The notes: generated by a model not told the origin, from the letters alone. Positions 48,452 through 57,512 are shown, numbered from the stretch's first letter. The stretch is DNA of 64,000 nucleotides from Pseudoalteromonas ruthenica (GCF_008808095.1 NZ_CP023396.1:310001-374000), one strand, 5' to 3'. Made by a program: numbers and translations.

Positions 48452-49267
48452 ATGGCTTTAGAGTTTCCGCAAATCGACCCCATTATTTTTGAAGTGGGTC
48501 CGGTGGCTGTACGTTGGTATGGCTTGATGTATTTAATTGGCTTTGTTTTCGCTCTGTGGCTGGCAAACCGACAAGCAGCAAAACCTGGCTCAGGGTGGAG
48601 CAAAGAGCAGGTAAGCGATCTGCTGTTTTGCGGCATGCTCGGTGTGATCCTCGGCGGACGTGTGGGCTATGTGCTGTTTTATCAGTTTAGCTATTTCCTC
48701 GAAAATCCATTGTATTTACTGCGTATTGACCAAGGCGGAATGTCCTTTCACGGAGGCACCCTCGGCGTGATTGCCGCCATTGTGTGGTTCGCTAAAGCTA
48801 AAGGTAAGTCAATCTTGGCGGTGGGCGACTTTGTGGTGCCTTTGGTGCCGTTAGGACTACTGGCCGGGCGCATTGGTAACTTTATCAATGGCGAGCTTTG
48901 GGGGCGCGCATCTGATGTGCCTTGGGCTATGGTATTTCCTACTGGCGGGCCTGAGCCAAGACACCCTTCACAATTATACGAGGCATTTTTTGAAGGCCTC
49001 GTGCTGTTTCTTATTTTGCAGTGGTTTATACGCAAGCCACGCCCAGCAGGCAGTGTCGCCGGATTGTTTTTACTCGGTTACGGGGTATTCCGTTTTGCCA
49101 TTGAGTACTTCCGTGAACCTGACGCTCATTTAGGCCTGTTTGCAGACTTTATTTCCATGGGGCAAATTTTATCCTTGCCAATGATTATCGTGGGTGCTGG
49201 GCTGATGTATTGGGCATACCAGCATAACAACAGCACAGAGAAACACGGTTCACAACAACCAAGCTAA
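48452..49267 (+). CDS. lgt: Prolipoprotein diacylglyceryl transferase Lgt
   Basis: The 271-residue inner-membrane enzyme has seven membrane segments and the Lgt signature [22 protein letters not shown], with the essential His in [12 protein letters not shown]. It moves a diacylglyceryl group from phosphatidylglycerol to the lipobox Cys of prelipoproteins, including those encoded in this window (FlgO, FlgP, the RND adaptor). The ATG at 48452 was preferred over a TTG at 48443. Confidence 0.96.
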   Translation: MALEFPQIDPIIFEVGPVAVRWYGLMYLIGFVFALWLANRQAAKPGSGWSKEQVSDLLFCGMLGVILGGRVGYVLFYQFSYFLENPLYLLRIDQGGMSFHGGTLGVIAAIVWFAKAKGKSILAVGDFVVPLVPLGLLAGRIGNFINGELWGRASDVPWAMVFPTGGPEPRHPSQLYEAFFEGLVLFLILQWFIRKPRPAGSVAGLFLLGYGVFRFAIEYFREPDAHLGLFADFISMGQILSLPMIIVGAGLMYWAYQHNNSTEKHGSQQPS

Positions 49268-49271
49268 TACT

Positions 49272-50105
49272 ATGAAGCAATATTTAGATTTAATGCGCCA
49301 TGTGAAAGAGCATGGCACCAAAAAAGAAGACCGGACCGGTACCGGCACCCTTAGTGTATTCGGCTATCAAATGCGCTTTAATTTGCAAGAAGGGTTTCCC
49401 TTGGTGACCACCAAGAAGTGTCATTTGCGCTCGATTATCCACGAGTTGTTGTGGTTCCTTAAGGGCGATACCAATATTGGTTATCTTAACGATAATGGCG
49501 TGCGCATTTGGGATGGTTGGGCCACGGCAGAAGGTGAGCTGGGCCCAGTGTATGGCAAACAATGGCGCAGCTGGGAAGGTCCTAATGGTGAAGTGATTGA
49601 CCAGATTAAGGACGTGGTCGAGCAAATTAAAACTAATCCAGATTCACGACGGTTAATTGTGAGTGCCTGGAATCCAGCATTGTTGCCAGACACTCAGTTT
49701 AGCCCTAGCGAAAATGCTGCTAAGGGCAAGCAAGCACTGCCGCCGTGTCACACGCTATTCCAATTCTATGTGCTCGATGGCAAGCTGAGCTGTCAGCTAT
49801 ACCAACGTAGTGCAGATATTTTCTTAGGTGTGCCGTTTAATATTGCCAGCTATGCGTTACTGACCATGATGATAGCGCAAGTATGCGATTTAGAATTAGG
49901 CGACTTTGTCCATACCTTTGGCGATGCGCACTTGTACTTGAACCACTTACAGCAAGTAGACGAACAGCTTGGGCGTGAACCCTTCGCCAAACCGACCATG
50001 AAGATTAACCCTGAAGTGAAAGATATCTTTTCTTTTAGCTTTGATGACTTTGAGCTGGTGGATTACCAGTGCCATCCTCATATCAAGGCGCCTGTTGCTA
50101 TTTAA
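49272..50105 (+). CDS. thyA: Thymidylate synthase ThyA
   Basis: The 277-residue enzyme (E. coli 264) has [17 protein letters not shown], catalytic Cys in [31 protein letters not shown] for dUMP binding, and the C-terminus ending APVAI. It makes dTMP from dUMP using methylene-tetrahydrofolate. The extra residues form an acidic insert ([11 protein letters not shown]) before the active site. It lies 4 nt after lgt, the widespread lgt-thyA pair. Confidence 0.97.
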   Translation: MKQYLDLMRHVKEHGTKKEDRTGTGTLSVFGYQMRFNLQEGFPLVTTKKCHLRSIIHELLWFLKGDTNIGYLNDNGVRIWDGWATAEGELGPVYGKQWRSWEGPNGEVIDQIKDVVEQIKTNPDSRRLIVSAWNPALLPDTQFSPSENAAKGKQALPPCHTLFQFYVLDGKLSCQLYQRSADIFLGVPFNIASYALLTMMIAQVCDLELGDFVHTFGDAHLYLNHLQQVDEQLGREPFAKPTMKINPEVKDIFSFSFDDFELVDYQCHPHIKAPVAI

Positions 50106-50184
50106 TCTAGCCTCAGGTTATTGCTGGCACTTTTATTGCAAGCACATTAAGTAATTTTCATAAATGTGTTTCGATGAGGGTGTC

Positions 50185-50778
50185 ATGCGACTCTTAATCA
50201 CGATTTTGCTAGCGGCGCTGGTGACGGCTTGTGCGCCTTCACAACGCATAGAAATTGTGCCCCGCGTCGGTGAATACCGACCTGTACAAGAAAATACTAT
50301 TCACCAATATAGTGTCCGTCTTGCCAATAATATGACAGCGGCGCTGCAAAGCATTGCTCCGGGTGCCAAAGTCGCAGTCGGCACCTTTTTGCCGCCCCAG
50401 TCATTAACGCTCAAGCAAATGACACCTCAGCAACATCAGATAGCTCTACAACTTCAAGAGAGTTTTATCACCCTCTACAATCAAATGGGTTTCTCTGTGG
50501 TTGAATACCGAACCCGTAATAGCATTGCTTTGCGTGACGGCGGAGATGTTATGTTGAGCCGCGAGGTAGGGCAGTTAGCAGCCCGTCACGGTATCGACTT
50601 TTTTGTTACCGGGACTATGACCCCACAGCAAGATGCTTATGTGGTCAATGTGCGGATGATTAACATCAGTAATAATGAGGTGGTCGCGGCGGCGACGGAC
50701 TATTTACCTAATAATGTGTTAACTAGTGCCGATAAAGTACATATGCAAAATGGCCATATTGAGCGCCGCGCTTATTAA
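50185..50778 (+). CDS. FlgO-domain lipoprotein, paralogue 1
   Basis: The 197-residue product has a lipobox LVTAC and a single FlgO domain: VAVGTFLPP, LQESFITLYNQMGFSVVEYR, then VMLSREVGQLAARHGIDFFVTGTM, and VNVRMINISNNEVVAAATDYLP. FlgO, FlgP and FlgT help build the outer H/T-ring region of polar flagella in Vibrio. It is the first of three adjacent FlgO-type genes. GAGGG precedes the ATG at 50185, so the seven-codon upstream extension was dropped. Confidence 0.8.
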   Translation: MRLLITILLAALVTACAPSQRIEIVPRVGEYRPVQENTIHQYSVRLANNMTAALQSIAPGAKVAVGTFLPPQSLTLKQMTPQQHQIALQLQESFITLYNQMGFSVVEYRTRNSIALRDGGDVMLSREVGQLAARHGIDFFVTGTMTPQQDAYVVNVRMINISNNEVVAAATDYLPNNVLTSADKVHMQNGHIERRAY

Positions 50779-50790
50779 CGAGGAAAGACT

Positions 50791-51516
50791 ATGAACACTC
50801 CCGCAATTTCAGGGCTTTTATCGCTGACCTTAGCTGTAGCTGGTTGTGCCAGTATGAATCAATGGACCGCGCATGAAGATGAAGTAAAGCGCCAGGCAAT
50901 TGAAGAGTATGAAAGTGCCCATCAGCAGGTTAAAGTGATTGGTGCCCCAGAGCAATCCGTGGCTGGTAATACAGCTCAGTATCAAGGCCTTAACAATCCT
51001 CTTAAAGTACATTCTAGCCGCCAAAGTTACGCGAAACATTCTGTGAAAAACATTAACCATTATGTGCGCGGATTGATGCAAGATATGATGAGTAACATTG
51101 ACGCCAGCGCACAAAATCAGGTTATGGCAGTATCAAGCTTCGTCTACTTAGATACCGACTACCAGCAGGGCACATTATTGGGCAACCAATTGGCAGAGAG
51201 CTTTATGCATGAGTTGCATGAATTTGGGGTGCCTGTAGTGGATTACAAGACCACCGATTACATTCGTGTAACCCCTGAAGGTGATTTCGCTTATAGCCGT
51301 GACTTTTTAGAGTTGCAGCAAGATCACCCAATGCGCTTAGTGTTAGCGGGCACGTTGGTGAAACACCAAGGCGGAGTCTTAGTGAATGCGCGGATTGTTA
51401 GCGTCAATTCGAAAATGGTCATTGCCAGCTCTCAAGGTTTGATCCCCAACGATGTAGTAAACGCGTTACTGAGTAACGCCATTTATAATGGTGTGGAGCT
51501 CAGCCAAGCGAATTAG
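50791..51516 (+). CDS. FlgO-domain lipoprotein, paralogue 2
   Basis: The 241-residue product has a lipobox LAVAGC and the FlgO core QVMAVSSFVYL, LGNQLAESFMHELHEFGVPVVDYKTTDYI, GDFAYSRDFLEL, LVLAGTLVKHQGGVLVNARIVS. It is longer than paralogue 1 because of an N-terminal linker (residues 20-100) that looks unstructured and Gln/Ala-rich. Its start follows the paralogue 1 stop by 12 nt, so they share an operon. The location is predicted to be the periplasmic face of the outer membrane. Confidence 0.8.
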   Translation: MNTPAISGLLSLTLAVAGCASMNQWTAHEDEVKRQAIEEYESAHQQVKVIGAPEQSVAGNTAQYQGLNNPLKVHSSRQSYAKHSVKNINHYVRGLMQDMMSNIDASAQNQVMAVSSFVYLDTDYQQGTLLGNQLAESFMHELHEFGVPVVDYKTTDYIRVTPEGDFAYSRDFLELQQDHPMRLVLAGTLVKHQGGVLVNARIVSVNSKMVIASSQGLIPNDVVNALLSNAIYNGVELSQAN

Positions 51517-51576
51517 TTATAAAGTTTTTAGCCCTGGCGCCGATAACCGACTATATGGCTTAAGTGGGTAAAAACA

Positions 51577-52146
51577 ATGATAAAGCGTTTTCTTGTTGGC
51601 GCCATGGTAACAACCATGGCCATGGCTGCATGGGCTCAAAGTGAGCCAAGCAAGGTCGAGATAAACCCTCTGTATATCAGTGTTGATAGAGGGTTTAACA
51701 ATGCTCACCACAAACACCTAGGGGATTACACTCAACAATTGGCATTGAAACTCAGTGATACCATGGCGACACAACATGTCAGCCATATTGCAGTGACCAG
51801 TTTCGTTGACTTTGATCATCGCCTTGATAACGCTGGCGCCCTAGGTAACCAGTTAGCCGAAGGGCTGATGACAGACCTGCAACAATTTGGTTTTGCAACG
51901 GTCGAGCACAAGCTTAAACGCGCTATTTCTGTTCAACCATCCGGTGACTTTGCTCTCTCTCGTCATGCCAGCGAGTTGGCTGAGTCGGTGGGTGTAGACC
52001 ATGTTCTCACCGGTACACTGGTGTACCGCCCCAATGGTGTGGTGATTAATGCTCGAGTGATCAGTAGTCAGGATCAAGTCATTAAAGCCAGCGCCCGCCA
52101 GTTTATTCCTTACTTCGTCTTAGACGACCTATTGCCGCATGGTTAA
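51577..52146 (+). CDS. FlgO-domain periplasmic protein, paralogue 3
   Basis: The 189-residue product has an ordinary signal peptide (FLVGAMVTTMAMAAWAQ) and not a lipobox, so it would be soluble in the periplasm, unlike paralogues 1 and 2. The FlgO core is AVTSFVDFDHRL, LGNQLAEGLMTDLQQFGFATVEHK, SGDFALSRHASELAE, VLTGTLVYRPNGVVINARVIS. The motif GNQLAE, then L-x-x-FG, then GDFA-x-SR, then GTLV is shared by paralogues 2 and 3 and is weaker in 1. The gap to paralogue 2 is 60 nt. Confidence 0.8.
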   Translation: MIKRFLVGAMVTTMAMAAWAQSEPSKVEINPLYISVDRGFNNAHHKHLGDYTQQLALKLSDTMATQHVSHIAVTSFVDFDHRLDNAGALGNQLAEGLMTDLQQFGFATVEHKLKRAISVQPSGDFALSRHASELAESVGVDHVLTGTLVYRPNGVVINARVISSQDQVIKASARQFIPYFVLDDLLPHG

Positions 52147-52212
52147 TAGCTCAGCGTTTGTGCTTTAAGCTATTGCTATTTAAGGTGAAGTTATTTGATA
52201 ATAGAGGCCAGT

Positions 52213-52287
52213 GGCCTCTTAGTTAAATGGATATAACAACCCCCTCCTAAGGGGTAGTTGCAGGTTCGATTCCTGCAGGGGCTGCCA
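52213..52287 (+). tRNA. tRNA-Arg(CCT)
   Basis: A 75-nt cloverleaf closely matching E. coli argW: acceptor strands GGCCTCT and AGGGGCT (including G-U pairs at positions 1 and 5), D-arm TAGTTAAATGGATATAAC, anticodon loop CTCCTAA with CCT, T-arm GCAGGTTCGATTCCTGC, and encoded GCCA. It decodes the rare codon AGG. The eight bases upstream form a perfect inverted repeat with its acceptor strand (AGAGGCCA-G-TGGCCTCT). Confidence 0.94.
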
Positions 52288-52435
52288 GTTTATCCACATC
52301 GACCTATCCCCATAAAAGCACTTTTTATTCGTGTTAAAGACAGTACCTAGCAGATAAATACGATAACGGTCTTGCGATGCGTGCTCAGGTACCCATGCCT
52401 CTGGGTCGTGGACTCAGAGGCCGAAACAGGTATTA

Positions 52436-53884
52436 CTAGGCGCCAGGGCCGCACTCTATACAGTGTCTAATAATATCAGGACCAAACTTTAGCTTGGCGT
52501 TAACGTTTCGTAGCGCCGTGCGCACGCCTTCCTCTATGACTGGGTGGTAAAATGGCATCTCTAACATTTGTGGTACAGTCATTTTGTTTTGCACCGCCCA
52601 GGCAAGCAAGTGAGCGATATGCTCGGCTGCAGGGCCTATCATTTCGGCGCCCAAAAATAGGCCGCTGCCTTGCTCTGCGTAAACTCTTAACATCCCTTTA
52701 TTTTTTAACATAACGCGGCTGCGTCCTTGGTTTTCAAAGCTTACTTCGCCGATTTCATAGCAGCCACAATCACCAAAGCGTTTACTTACTTGCTGATAAG
52801 ACTCGCCAACCATCGCAATTTGTGGGTCGCTAAATACAGCCGCAATTGGCGCTCGACGTAAGCCATTACGCACATCAGGGTAGCGTCCTGCATTGTGCCC
52901 TGCGATAGTGCCTTGATCCGTAGCTTCATGTAGCAGCGGCACCATATTACTGGCATCTCCGGCAATAAATATGTTGCTGTCCCCGCATTGCATAGTGTAT
53001 TCATCGGCAATGGGGACTCCTCGCTCATCAAGCTCTAGCGATGTATTTGTCAATGCTAGCTTATCGACGTTCGGTTTGCGGCCTGTGGCGGCAAGCACGT
53101 AGTCGAACTGTTCGCTGTGTTGTTGTCCATGACCGTCGGTATAAGTGAATTGAGCTTTATCGCCGACTTGTCGCATATTTGTCACTTGAGCATCGGCGTC
53201 TACGAAAAACTCTTCAGCGAAGGTGGTGGCGGCATAATCTTTTAAGACTGGATCGCTTAGCGGGCCAATCGCTCCGCCAACGCCGAATAACTTTACGCGT
53301 ACCCCTAAACGATGCAATGCTTGGCCAAGCTCTAGACCAATAACGCCAGGGCCAAAAACAGCCACAGACTCGGGTAAGTCTTGCCAGTCAAAAACCTCAT
53401 CGTTAACAATTAAGCGCTCGCCAAAGTTGTTAAACGCTTCTGGGTAGCTAGGTCGGGAGCCGGTGGCGATAACGACACGCTTGGCTTCAATTAACGTATG
53501 ATCAGCGACTTGAACTTGATGATCATTAATAAATTGTGCGTGGCCAATCAGACGGTCTTGCGGGTCGATATCTTCGACTGCATCAATTACAAAGCCAACA
53601 AAGCGATCACGTTCGCTGCGCACGCGATGCATCACTGCCTGACCATCAATAATAGGGGCTTGGGTATTAATACCGAAACGGTTCGCTGTGTGCACACTGT
53701 GGGCTGCTTCTGCGGCGGCGATCAAGAGTTTGCTGGGCATGCAGCCAACTCGCGCACAAGTTGTTCCGTAATGGCCTGCCTCAATCAAGAGTACCTTATT
53801 GGTATGTTCTTTCGCGCTGCGATAAGCACTTAGGCCGGCTGAGCCTGCGCCAATGACTAAAACATCGGTGCTCACTTTATTCAT
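52436..53884 (-). CDS. Dihydrolipoyl-dehydrogenase-like flavoprotein with C-terminal CxxC
   Basis: The 482-residue product has FAD-binding GAGSAGLSAYRSA, the redox-active pair Cys43-Cys48 (TTCARVGCMPSK), an NAD(P)-binding GPGVIGLELGQALHRLG, the second FAD box FIAGDASNM, and the His-Glu base region YHPVIEEG. The last 10 residues include HCIECG, giving Cys475 and Cys478. Ordinary lipoamide dehydrogenases lack this tail, which resembles the C-terminal shuttles of mercuric reductase and large thioredoxin reductases. It follows a peroxiredoxin-glutaredoxin gene, so it may supply electrons to it. It is not next to a 2-oxoacid dehydrogenase operon. Confidence 0.85.
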   Translation of the reverse strand: MNKVSTDVLVIGAGSAGLSAYRSAKEHTNKVLLIEAGHYGTTCARVGCMPSKLLIAAAEAAHSVHTANRFGINTQAPIIDGQAVMHRVRSERDRFVGFVIDAVEDIDPQDRLIGHAQFINDHQVQVADHTLIEAKRVVIATGSRPSYPEAFNNFGERLIVNDEVFDWQDLPESVAVFGPGVIGLELGQALHRLGVRVKLFGVGGAIGPLSDPVLKDYAATTFAEEFFVDADAQVTNMRQVGDKAQFTYTDGHGQQHSEQFDYVLAATGRKPNVDKLALTNTSLELDERGVPIADEYTMQCGDSNIFIAGDASNMVPLLHEATDQGTIAGHNAGRYPDVRNGLRRAPIAAVFSDPQIAMVGESYQQVSKRFGDCGCYEIGEVSFENQGRSRVMLKNKGMLRVYAEQGSGLFLGAEMIGPAAEHIAHLLAWAVQNKMTVPQMLEMPFYHPVIEEGVRTALRNVNAKLKFGPDIIRHCIECGPGA

Positions 53885-53896
53885 AGCAGTGTCCTT

Positions 53897-53921
53897 ATAA
53901 AAAAGGGCCCGCAGGCCCTTA
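53897..53921 (-). terminator. Terminator between prx-grx and the flavoprotein gene
   Basis: On the minus strand AAGGGCC-TGCG-GGCCCTT is followed by TTTTT, 8 nt after the prx-grx stop. It limits read-through into the flavoprotein gene, so the latter is probably expressed partly on its own. Confidence 0.85.
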
Positions 53922-53928
53922 AAATGAA

Positions 53929-54669
53929 TTAGTTGTTGGTGAAGTAAAGGGAAAGCTCATCAGAGCCACCAATATGTTGCCCACCAATAAATACTTGCGG
54001 TACCGTATCTCTACCGGATATTGCTTTTAGACTCGTCAGCGACGCTTGACTACCTAACACAATTTCCTCAAAAGCAAGACCGTGCTGCGAAAGCATTGCT
54101 TTCGCTTTGGTACAAAACGGGCATCCCGGCTTAGTAATAATGCTTACCGGCTGTGGCTTACTTTGTTTGGGGTTAATATAATCAAGCATAGTATCTGCAT
54201 CCGATACCTCAAAAGGGTCGCCTGGTTTTTGCGGCTCGATAAACATCTTCTTGACCACACCGTCTTTCACGAGCATGGAGTAGCGCCAGCTACGTTTACC
54301 AAAACCTAGGTCGTTCTTGTCAACCAGCATGCCCATGCCGTCGGTGAACTCGCCGTTACCGTCAGGGAGTAAGGTAATATTGTCGGCTTCTTGGTGCTCA
54401 GCCCAGGCATTCATCACAAATGTATCGTTTACCGACACGCAGACAATGTCATCTACGCCATTTTGTTTTAGTGCACTGGCAAGTTCGTTGTAGCGTGGTA
54501 AGTGTGTTGATGAGCAGGTTGGTGTAAACGCACCGGGCAATGAGAACACCACGACCGTCTTACCTGAAAAGATATCGTCTGAGGTAAGTTGTTGCCATTG
54601 CTCGCCTTTACGCACTGCAAATGTCACCTGAGGAATTCGTTGGCCTTCGCTGTTGTTAAATGTTGTCAT
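53929..54669 (-). CDS. Peroxiredoxin-glutaredoxin fusion (hybrid Prx5)
   Basis: The 246-residue product joins a Prx5-type domain (residues 1-165: [19 protein letters not shown] with peroxidatic Cys, [27 protein letters not shown]) to a glutaredoxin domain (residues 175-246: [19 protein letters not shown] and [18 protein letters not shown]). It reduces alkyl peroxides and hydrogen peroxide with glutathione as the normal electron source. AGGAG precedes the start. The flavoprotein downstream may be a partner (inferred). Confidence 0.96.
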   Translation of the reverse strand: MTTFNNSEGQRIPQVTFAVRKGEQWQQLTSDDIFSGKTVVVFSLPGAFTPTCSSTHLPRYNELASALKQNGVDDIVCVSVNDTFVMNAWAEHQEADNITLLPDGNGEFTDGMGMLVDKNDLGFGKRSWRYSMLVKDGVVKKMFIEPQKPGDPFEVSDADTMLDYINPKQSKPQPVSIITKPGCPFCTKAKAMLSQHGLAFEEIVLGSQASLTSLKAISGRDTVPQVFIGGQHIGGSDELSLYFTNN

Positions 54670-54816
54670 ACTGATAATCTCCTTTCGATGTGTTGGGTAC
54701 AGTGTGACAAAAGCGAATTGATTTGTATATCAGTAAGAATTGATGACTTTGATTGTTAAAACCGAACGTTGAACATATCTTTATTTTCAATAGTACGCAG
54801 GGATTACTGAGCCAGG

Positions 54817-55986
54817 CTATTGGCTCAGTAACACTAAGTCGTTGAGTTGAATATTCGCCAGTGGCCGTTTACCAATATTAGTGGCAATGGCACTGTGTTG
54901 GTAAAGCTGATTCACTTCTACACGATGTAAGGTAGTTACCTGACGTGGCAAACGTTTGCCTGCATAGGTGGTGAGGTTGCTGCTATGCGCCAAAGTGAGT
55001 TGCTGACCCATCACTAAGCCGTTGGCTTTACCTAAGTTGATAACTACTTGGTCACCATCAATATGCTGAATTAATCCACGGGTGGGTAGGCAGCGCAGCT
55101 CATTGTTAAGGTCAAACATCACTTTCTCACTAAGCGCAGTAATGGCTCGTCCGTATTGGCTTTGCCAAAAAGTGCCACTGTTTACATCGATACGAGCGGT
55201 TTTTTCAAACTGCCAAGGCCCTTGAGTTTGATAGGCTTTTTGCCATATTTTTTCAAAGCTCAAGGCATCGAATAACGCAAACTCTACATTAAAATAGCGG
55301 TTATAGCTTTCATCCTGCCAAAATGCATAATCATTATTCAATTGCTTGCCGGTGGAAATATCGGTGATTTGCGAGAGTAACACGTACTGACTGTTACTTT
55401 TGTCGCGAATATATTCCAGTACATTTTCATCATACTGAAATTGCTGTGTAAAGAAGGGGCTAACATCCACCGCTTCTTTAAAATAAGGAATAGGCAGCAT
55501 AGCTAATTGCGTTTGGCTCATAATTGCGTAGAGCTGCTTAGTAAAAGCAGGGGCTACGTCAAATATTTGACCATAACGAGCTTGCTGTGGATTATCCAAT
55601 GCCGTGCGTGTGAGGGCAAAGTGGCTAATAAAGTCTTGTTCAGGGCATTGCTGTGGGTTGTCTAACACTTCAATTTGCATGGTGACACTGATCATGCCAT
55701 CACTTTGTTGTTCTTCGAGCAGCTGCATTTGTTGTACTTGACCATGTGCTTGCAAAGAAAGGTGATCCTGAGTGAGCACGCCGTTAGTCAAGGTCTGCAC
55801 ACTGGATAGCTCCAGCCCTGAATATAATAACGCTTGTTTTATAGCGTCACTGACCGCGTTGGCGCGTGCTGTTTCGGTATCTCCATCCTCTAAAGTCGCA
55901 ACCCCTGTGGTTTGCAACCATTGGGCGCTGACACTCGGGCTTATTAGTGCAATCATCAGTGCGCACACAGATGCCAAATATCGCAT
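54817..55986 (-). CDS. flgT: Flagellar basal-body (H/T-ring) protein FlgT
   Basis: The 389-residue product has a signal peptide (YLASVCALMIALISPSVSA). It shows the three FlgT parts: N-domain (GVATLEDGDTETARANAVSDAIKQALLYSGLELSSVQT), middle domain (FDVAPAFTKQLYAIM, YVLLSQITDISTG, YNRYFNVEFALFDA) and a C-domain (INLGKANGLVMGQQLTLAH). FlgT forms part of the H-ring of Na+-driven polar flagella and is needed for basal-body stability in Vibrio. The ATG at 55986 has AGGTGGG upstream; the longer frame upstream is overlap with flgP and was dropped. Confidence 0.88.
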   Translation of the reverse strand: MRYLASVCALMIALISPSVSAQWLQTTGVATLEDGDTETARANAVSDAIKQALLYSGLELSSVQTLTNGVLTQDHLSLQAHGQVQQMQLLEEQQSDGMISVTMQIEVLDNPQQCPEQDFISHFALTRTALDNPQQARYGQIFDVAPAFTKQLYAIMSQTQLAMLPIPYFKEAVDVSPFFTQQFQYDENVLEYIRDKSNSQYVLLSQITDISTGKQLNNDYAFWQDESYNRYFNVEFALFDALSFEKIWQKAYQTQGPWQFEKTARIDVNSGTFWQSQYGRAITALSEKVMFDLNNELRCLPTRGLIQHIDGDQVVINLGKANGLVMGQQLTLAHSSNLTTYAGKRLPRQVTTLHRVEVNQLYQHSAIATNIGKRPLANIQLNDLVLLSQ

Positions 55987-56113
55987 AGTTATCCCACCTA
56001 AAAATGTTCTTGTAACAAAGATAGCAAAGAACATACCAACTCCCCTGTAATAGTGGCATTTATCGTGCATACTACTGAGCATAGGTTTAAAGACAATCAG
56101 TGTGGAGCAAAAC

Positions 56114-56569
56114 ATGCTACGAATGATGATACTGCTGATCAGCACATGGAGCATGCTCGGTTGCAGCAGCGTGTTTGATAAGCACGTTGAATACGCCATA
56201 GAGCAGCCTGACAATTATCCGATTTTACGTGCGATTGGCTACGCGCCTATTGCACCGCAGCCCGGTGAAAGCGCCCAGCAAAAATCGCTGATGGCGATGA
56301 AAGCTTCAAAGATAGAAGCCTATCGGGAGTTGGCGGAGCAGGTTTATGGCCAACAAATGCAAGGGCAAACCACCGTTGCCAATGCCATTGCTGGAGATGA
56401 TGTACTGCAAGCGCGGGTTCAAGGGGTGATCCGAGGGGCTCGAGTTAAACGCAGTTATGTTGTTGGCGATAGTTATGCGACTGAATTAGAGCTGGATATG
56501 AAGCTAGTACACGATCTTTACATTACTCAGAGTAAGCCTCGCAAGGTAAAAAAGGTCACTTACTACTGA
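56114..56569 (+). CDS. flgP: LPP20-family lipoprotein FlgP
   Basis: The 151-residue product has a lipobox SMLGC and the LPP20 domain: PILRAIGYAPIAPQPGESAQQKSLMAMKASKIEAYRELAEQVYGQQ, then RVQGVIRGARVKRSYVVGDSYATELELDMKLVHDLY. FlgP is an outer-membrane lipoprotein that forms a ring or disk at the flagellar base and supports motility. GGAGC precedes the ATG at 56114. It is divergent from flgT with a 127-nt promoter gap, and no further flagellar gene is present in this window. Confidence 0.88.
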   Translation: MLRMMILLISTWSMLGCSSVFDKHVEYAIEQPDNYPILRAIGYAPIAPQPGESAQQKSLMAMKASKIEAYRELAEQVYGQQMQGQTTVANAIAGDDVLQARVQGVIRGARVKRSYVVGDSYATELELDMKLVHDLYITQSKPRKVKKVTYY

Positions 56570-56594
56570 GGTGCTTGCTGATATACAACATTGC

Positions 56595-56630
56595 CCCAAG
56601 TGTACGCCAGTGCGCTTGGGTTTATCTTTT
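56595..56630 (+). terminator. Rho-independent terminator after flgP
   Basis: CCCAAG (56595-56600) pairs with CTTGGG (56615-56620) and is followed by the T-rich TTTATCTTTT. Confidence 0.75.
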
Positions 56631-56772
56631 CTTGCCTTTATACACCTGCATTTTTGCTTTAATTTTTAATATCAAACTTATTCTAAGCACCTCTTTATAC
56701 TGCATTTACGGCTAACATCGGGTGCTGCAGAACTGAAAATCACTGCTATGCTTTAATAAATCAAACCCATTG

Positions 56773-56814
56773 CGTCCTAAGCGGTGCGCAGAAACTATGT
56801 AGGCCTTTAGGACG
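56773..56814 (+). promoter_or_regulatory. Leader hairpin enclosing the lapG ribosome binding site
   Basis: CGTCCTAA (56773-56780) and TTAGGACG (56807-56814) form a perfect 8-bp inverted repeat with a 26-nt loop. The right arm contains the AGGA that would serve the lapG GTG start at 56817. If present in the mRNA, the stem would hide the ribosome binding site. Confidence 0.5.
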
Positions 56815-56816
56815 TA

Positions 56817-57512
56817 GTGAGCAGTGCGAAAATTATAAATAAAATACGGTGGCTGGGGCTAGGTTTAGTGTTCGCCATGACGTTGCTCATGAGTGGCATT
56901 CACGCTGGCGCAACTATGGACAGCGGCTTGTTTCAAACGCTTATGCGCAACCAATACGGTACTCAACGTTTACTGGTGGCGCAGCGCTGGCAGCAATTAC
57001 TAGCTAGCTTGAGTGCTGAAACCGAAACCCGCAAAGTGCAACTGGTCAATCAGTTTTTTGCCACGCAAGTGCGCTACCGCACCGACCAACTTCTCTACAA
57101 ACAACAAGATTATTGGGCAACGCCATTAGAAACCTTAGGGCAGGGGCTGGGCGATTGTGAAGACTACGCCATAGCGAAATACGCGTCATTGAGGATGCTA
57201 GGCATCGCTGATAATAAGCTACGGCTTATCTATGTTAAAGCGCAAATAGGTGGCCCCCGCAGCCAAGAGTTTCAAGCGCATATGGTGTTGGGTTATTACC
57301 CGACCCCCAGTAGCCAACCCATCATTCTCGACTCGCTCACAAGTGCTATTTTGCCAGCAGCGAAGCGCACTGATTTATATCCGGTTTTCAGCTTTAACAG
57401 TGAAGGTCTGTGGACTGCAACGTCAACTCACAGTGTGGCCGACCCTCGGGCGAGATTATCTCGCTGGCATTCGGTTTTAAAGAAAATGGAACAGCAAGGA
57501 GTTAGGTGGTGA
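56817..57512 (+). CDS. lapG: LapG-type periplasmic cysteine protease (BTLCP)
   Basis: The 231-residue product has a signal/anchor helix (LGLVFAMTLLMSGIHAGA). The transglutaminase-like triad is Cys114 in LGDCEDYAIAKY, His155 in FQAHMVLGYY, Asp172 in IILDSL. Asp113 and Glu115 match the calcium-binding residues of LapG. The family cuts the N-terminal Ala-Ala site of LapA-type adhesins, freeing them from the cell. The GTG at 56817 has AGGA upstream within a hairpin. It overlaps lapD by 4 nt, as in lapGD operons. Confidence 0.93.
   Translation: MSSAKIINKIRWLGLGLVFAMTLLMSGIHAGATMDSGLFQTLMRNQYGTQRLLVAQRWQQLLASLSAETETRKVQLVNQFFATQVRYRTDQLLYKQQDYWATPLETLGQGLGDCEDYAIAKYASLRMLGIADNKLRLIYVKAQIGGPRSQEFQAHMVLGYYPTPSSQPIILDSLTSAILPAAKRTDLYPVFSFNSEGLWTATSTHSVADPRARLSRWHSVLKKMEQQGVRW

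Noticed and set aside
52290..52298. A single exact TTATCCACA just after tRNA-Arg
   Set aside because: One isolated 9-mer is expected by chance in a 64-kb window, unlike the cluster at 44532-44654.
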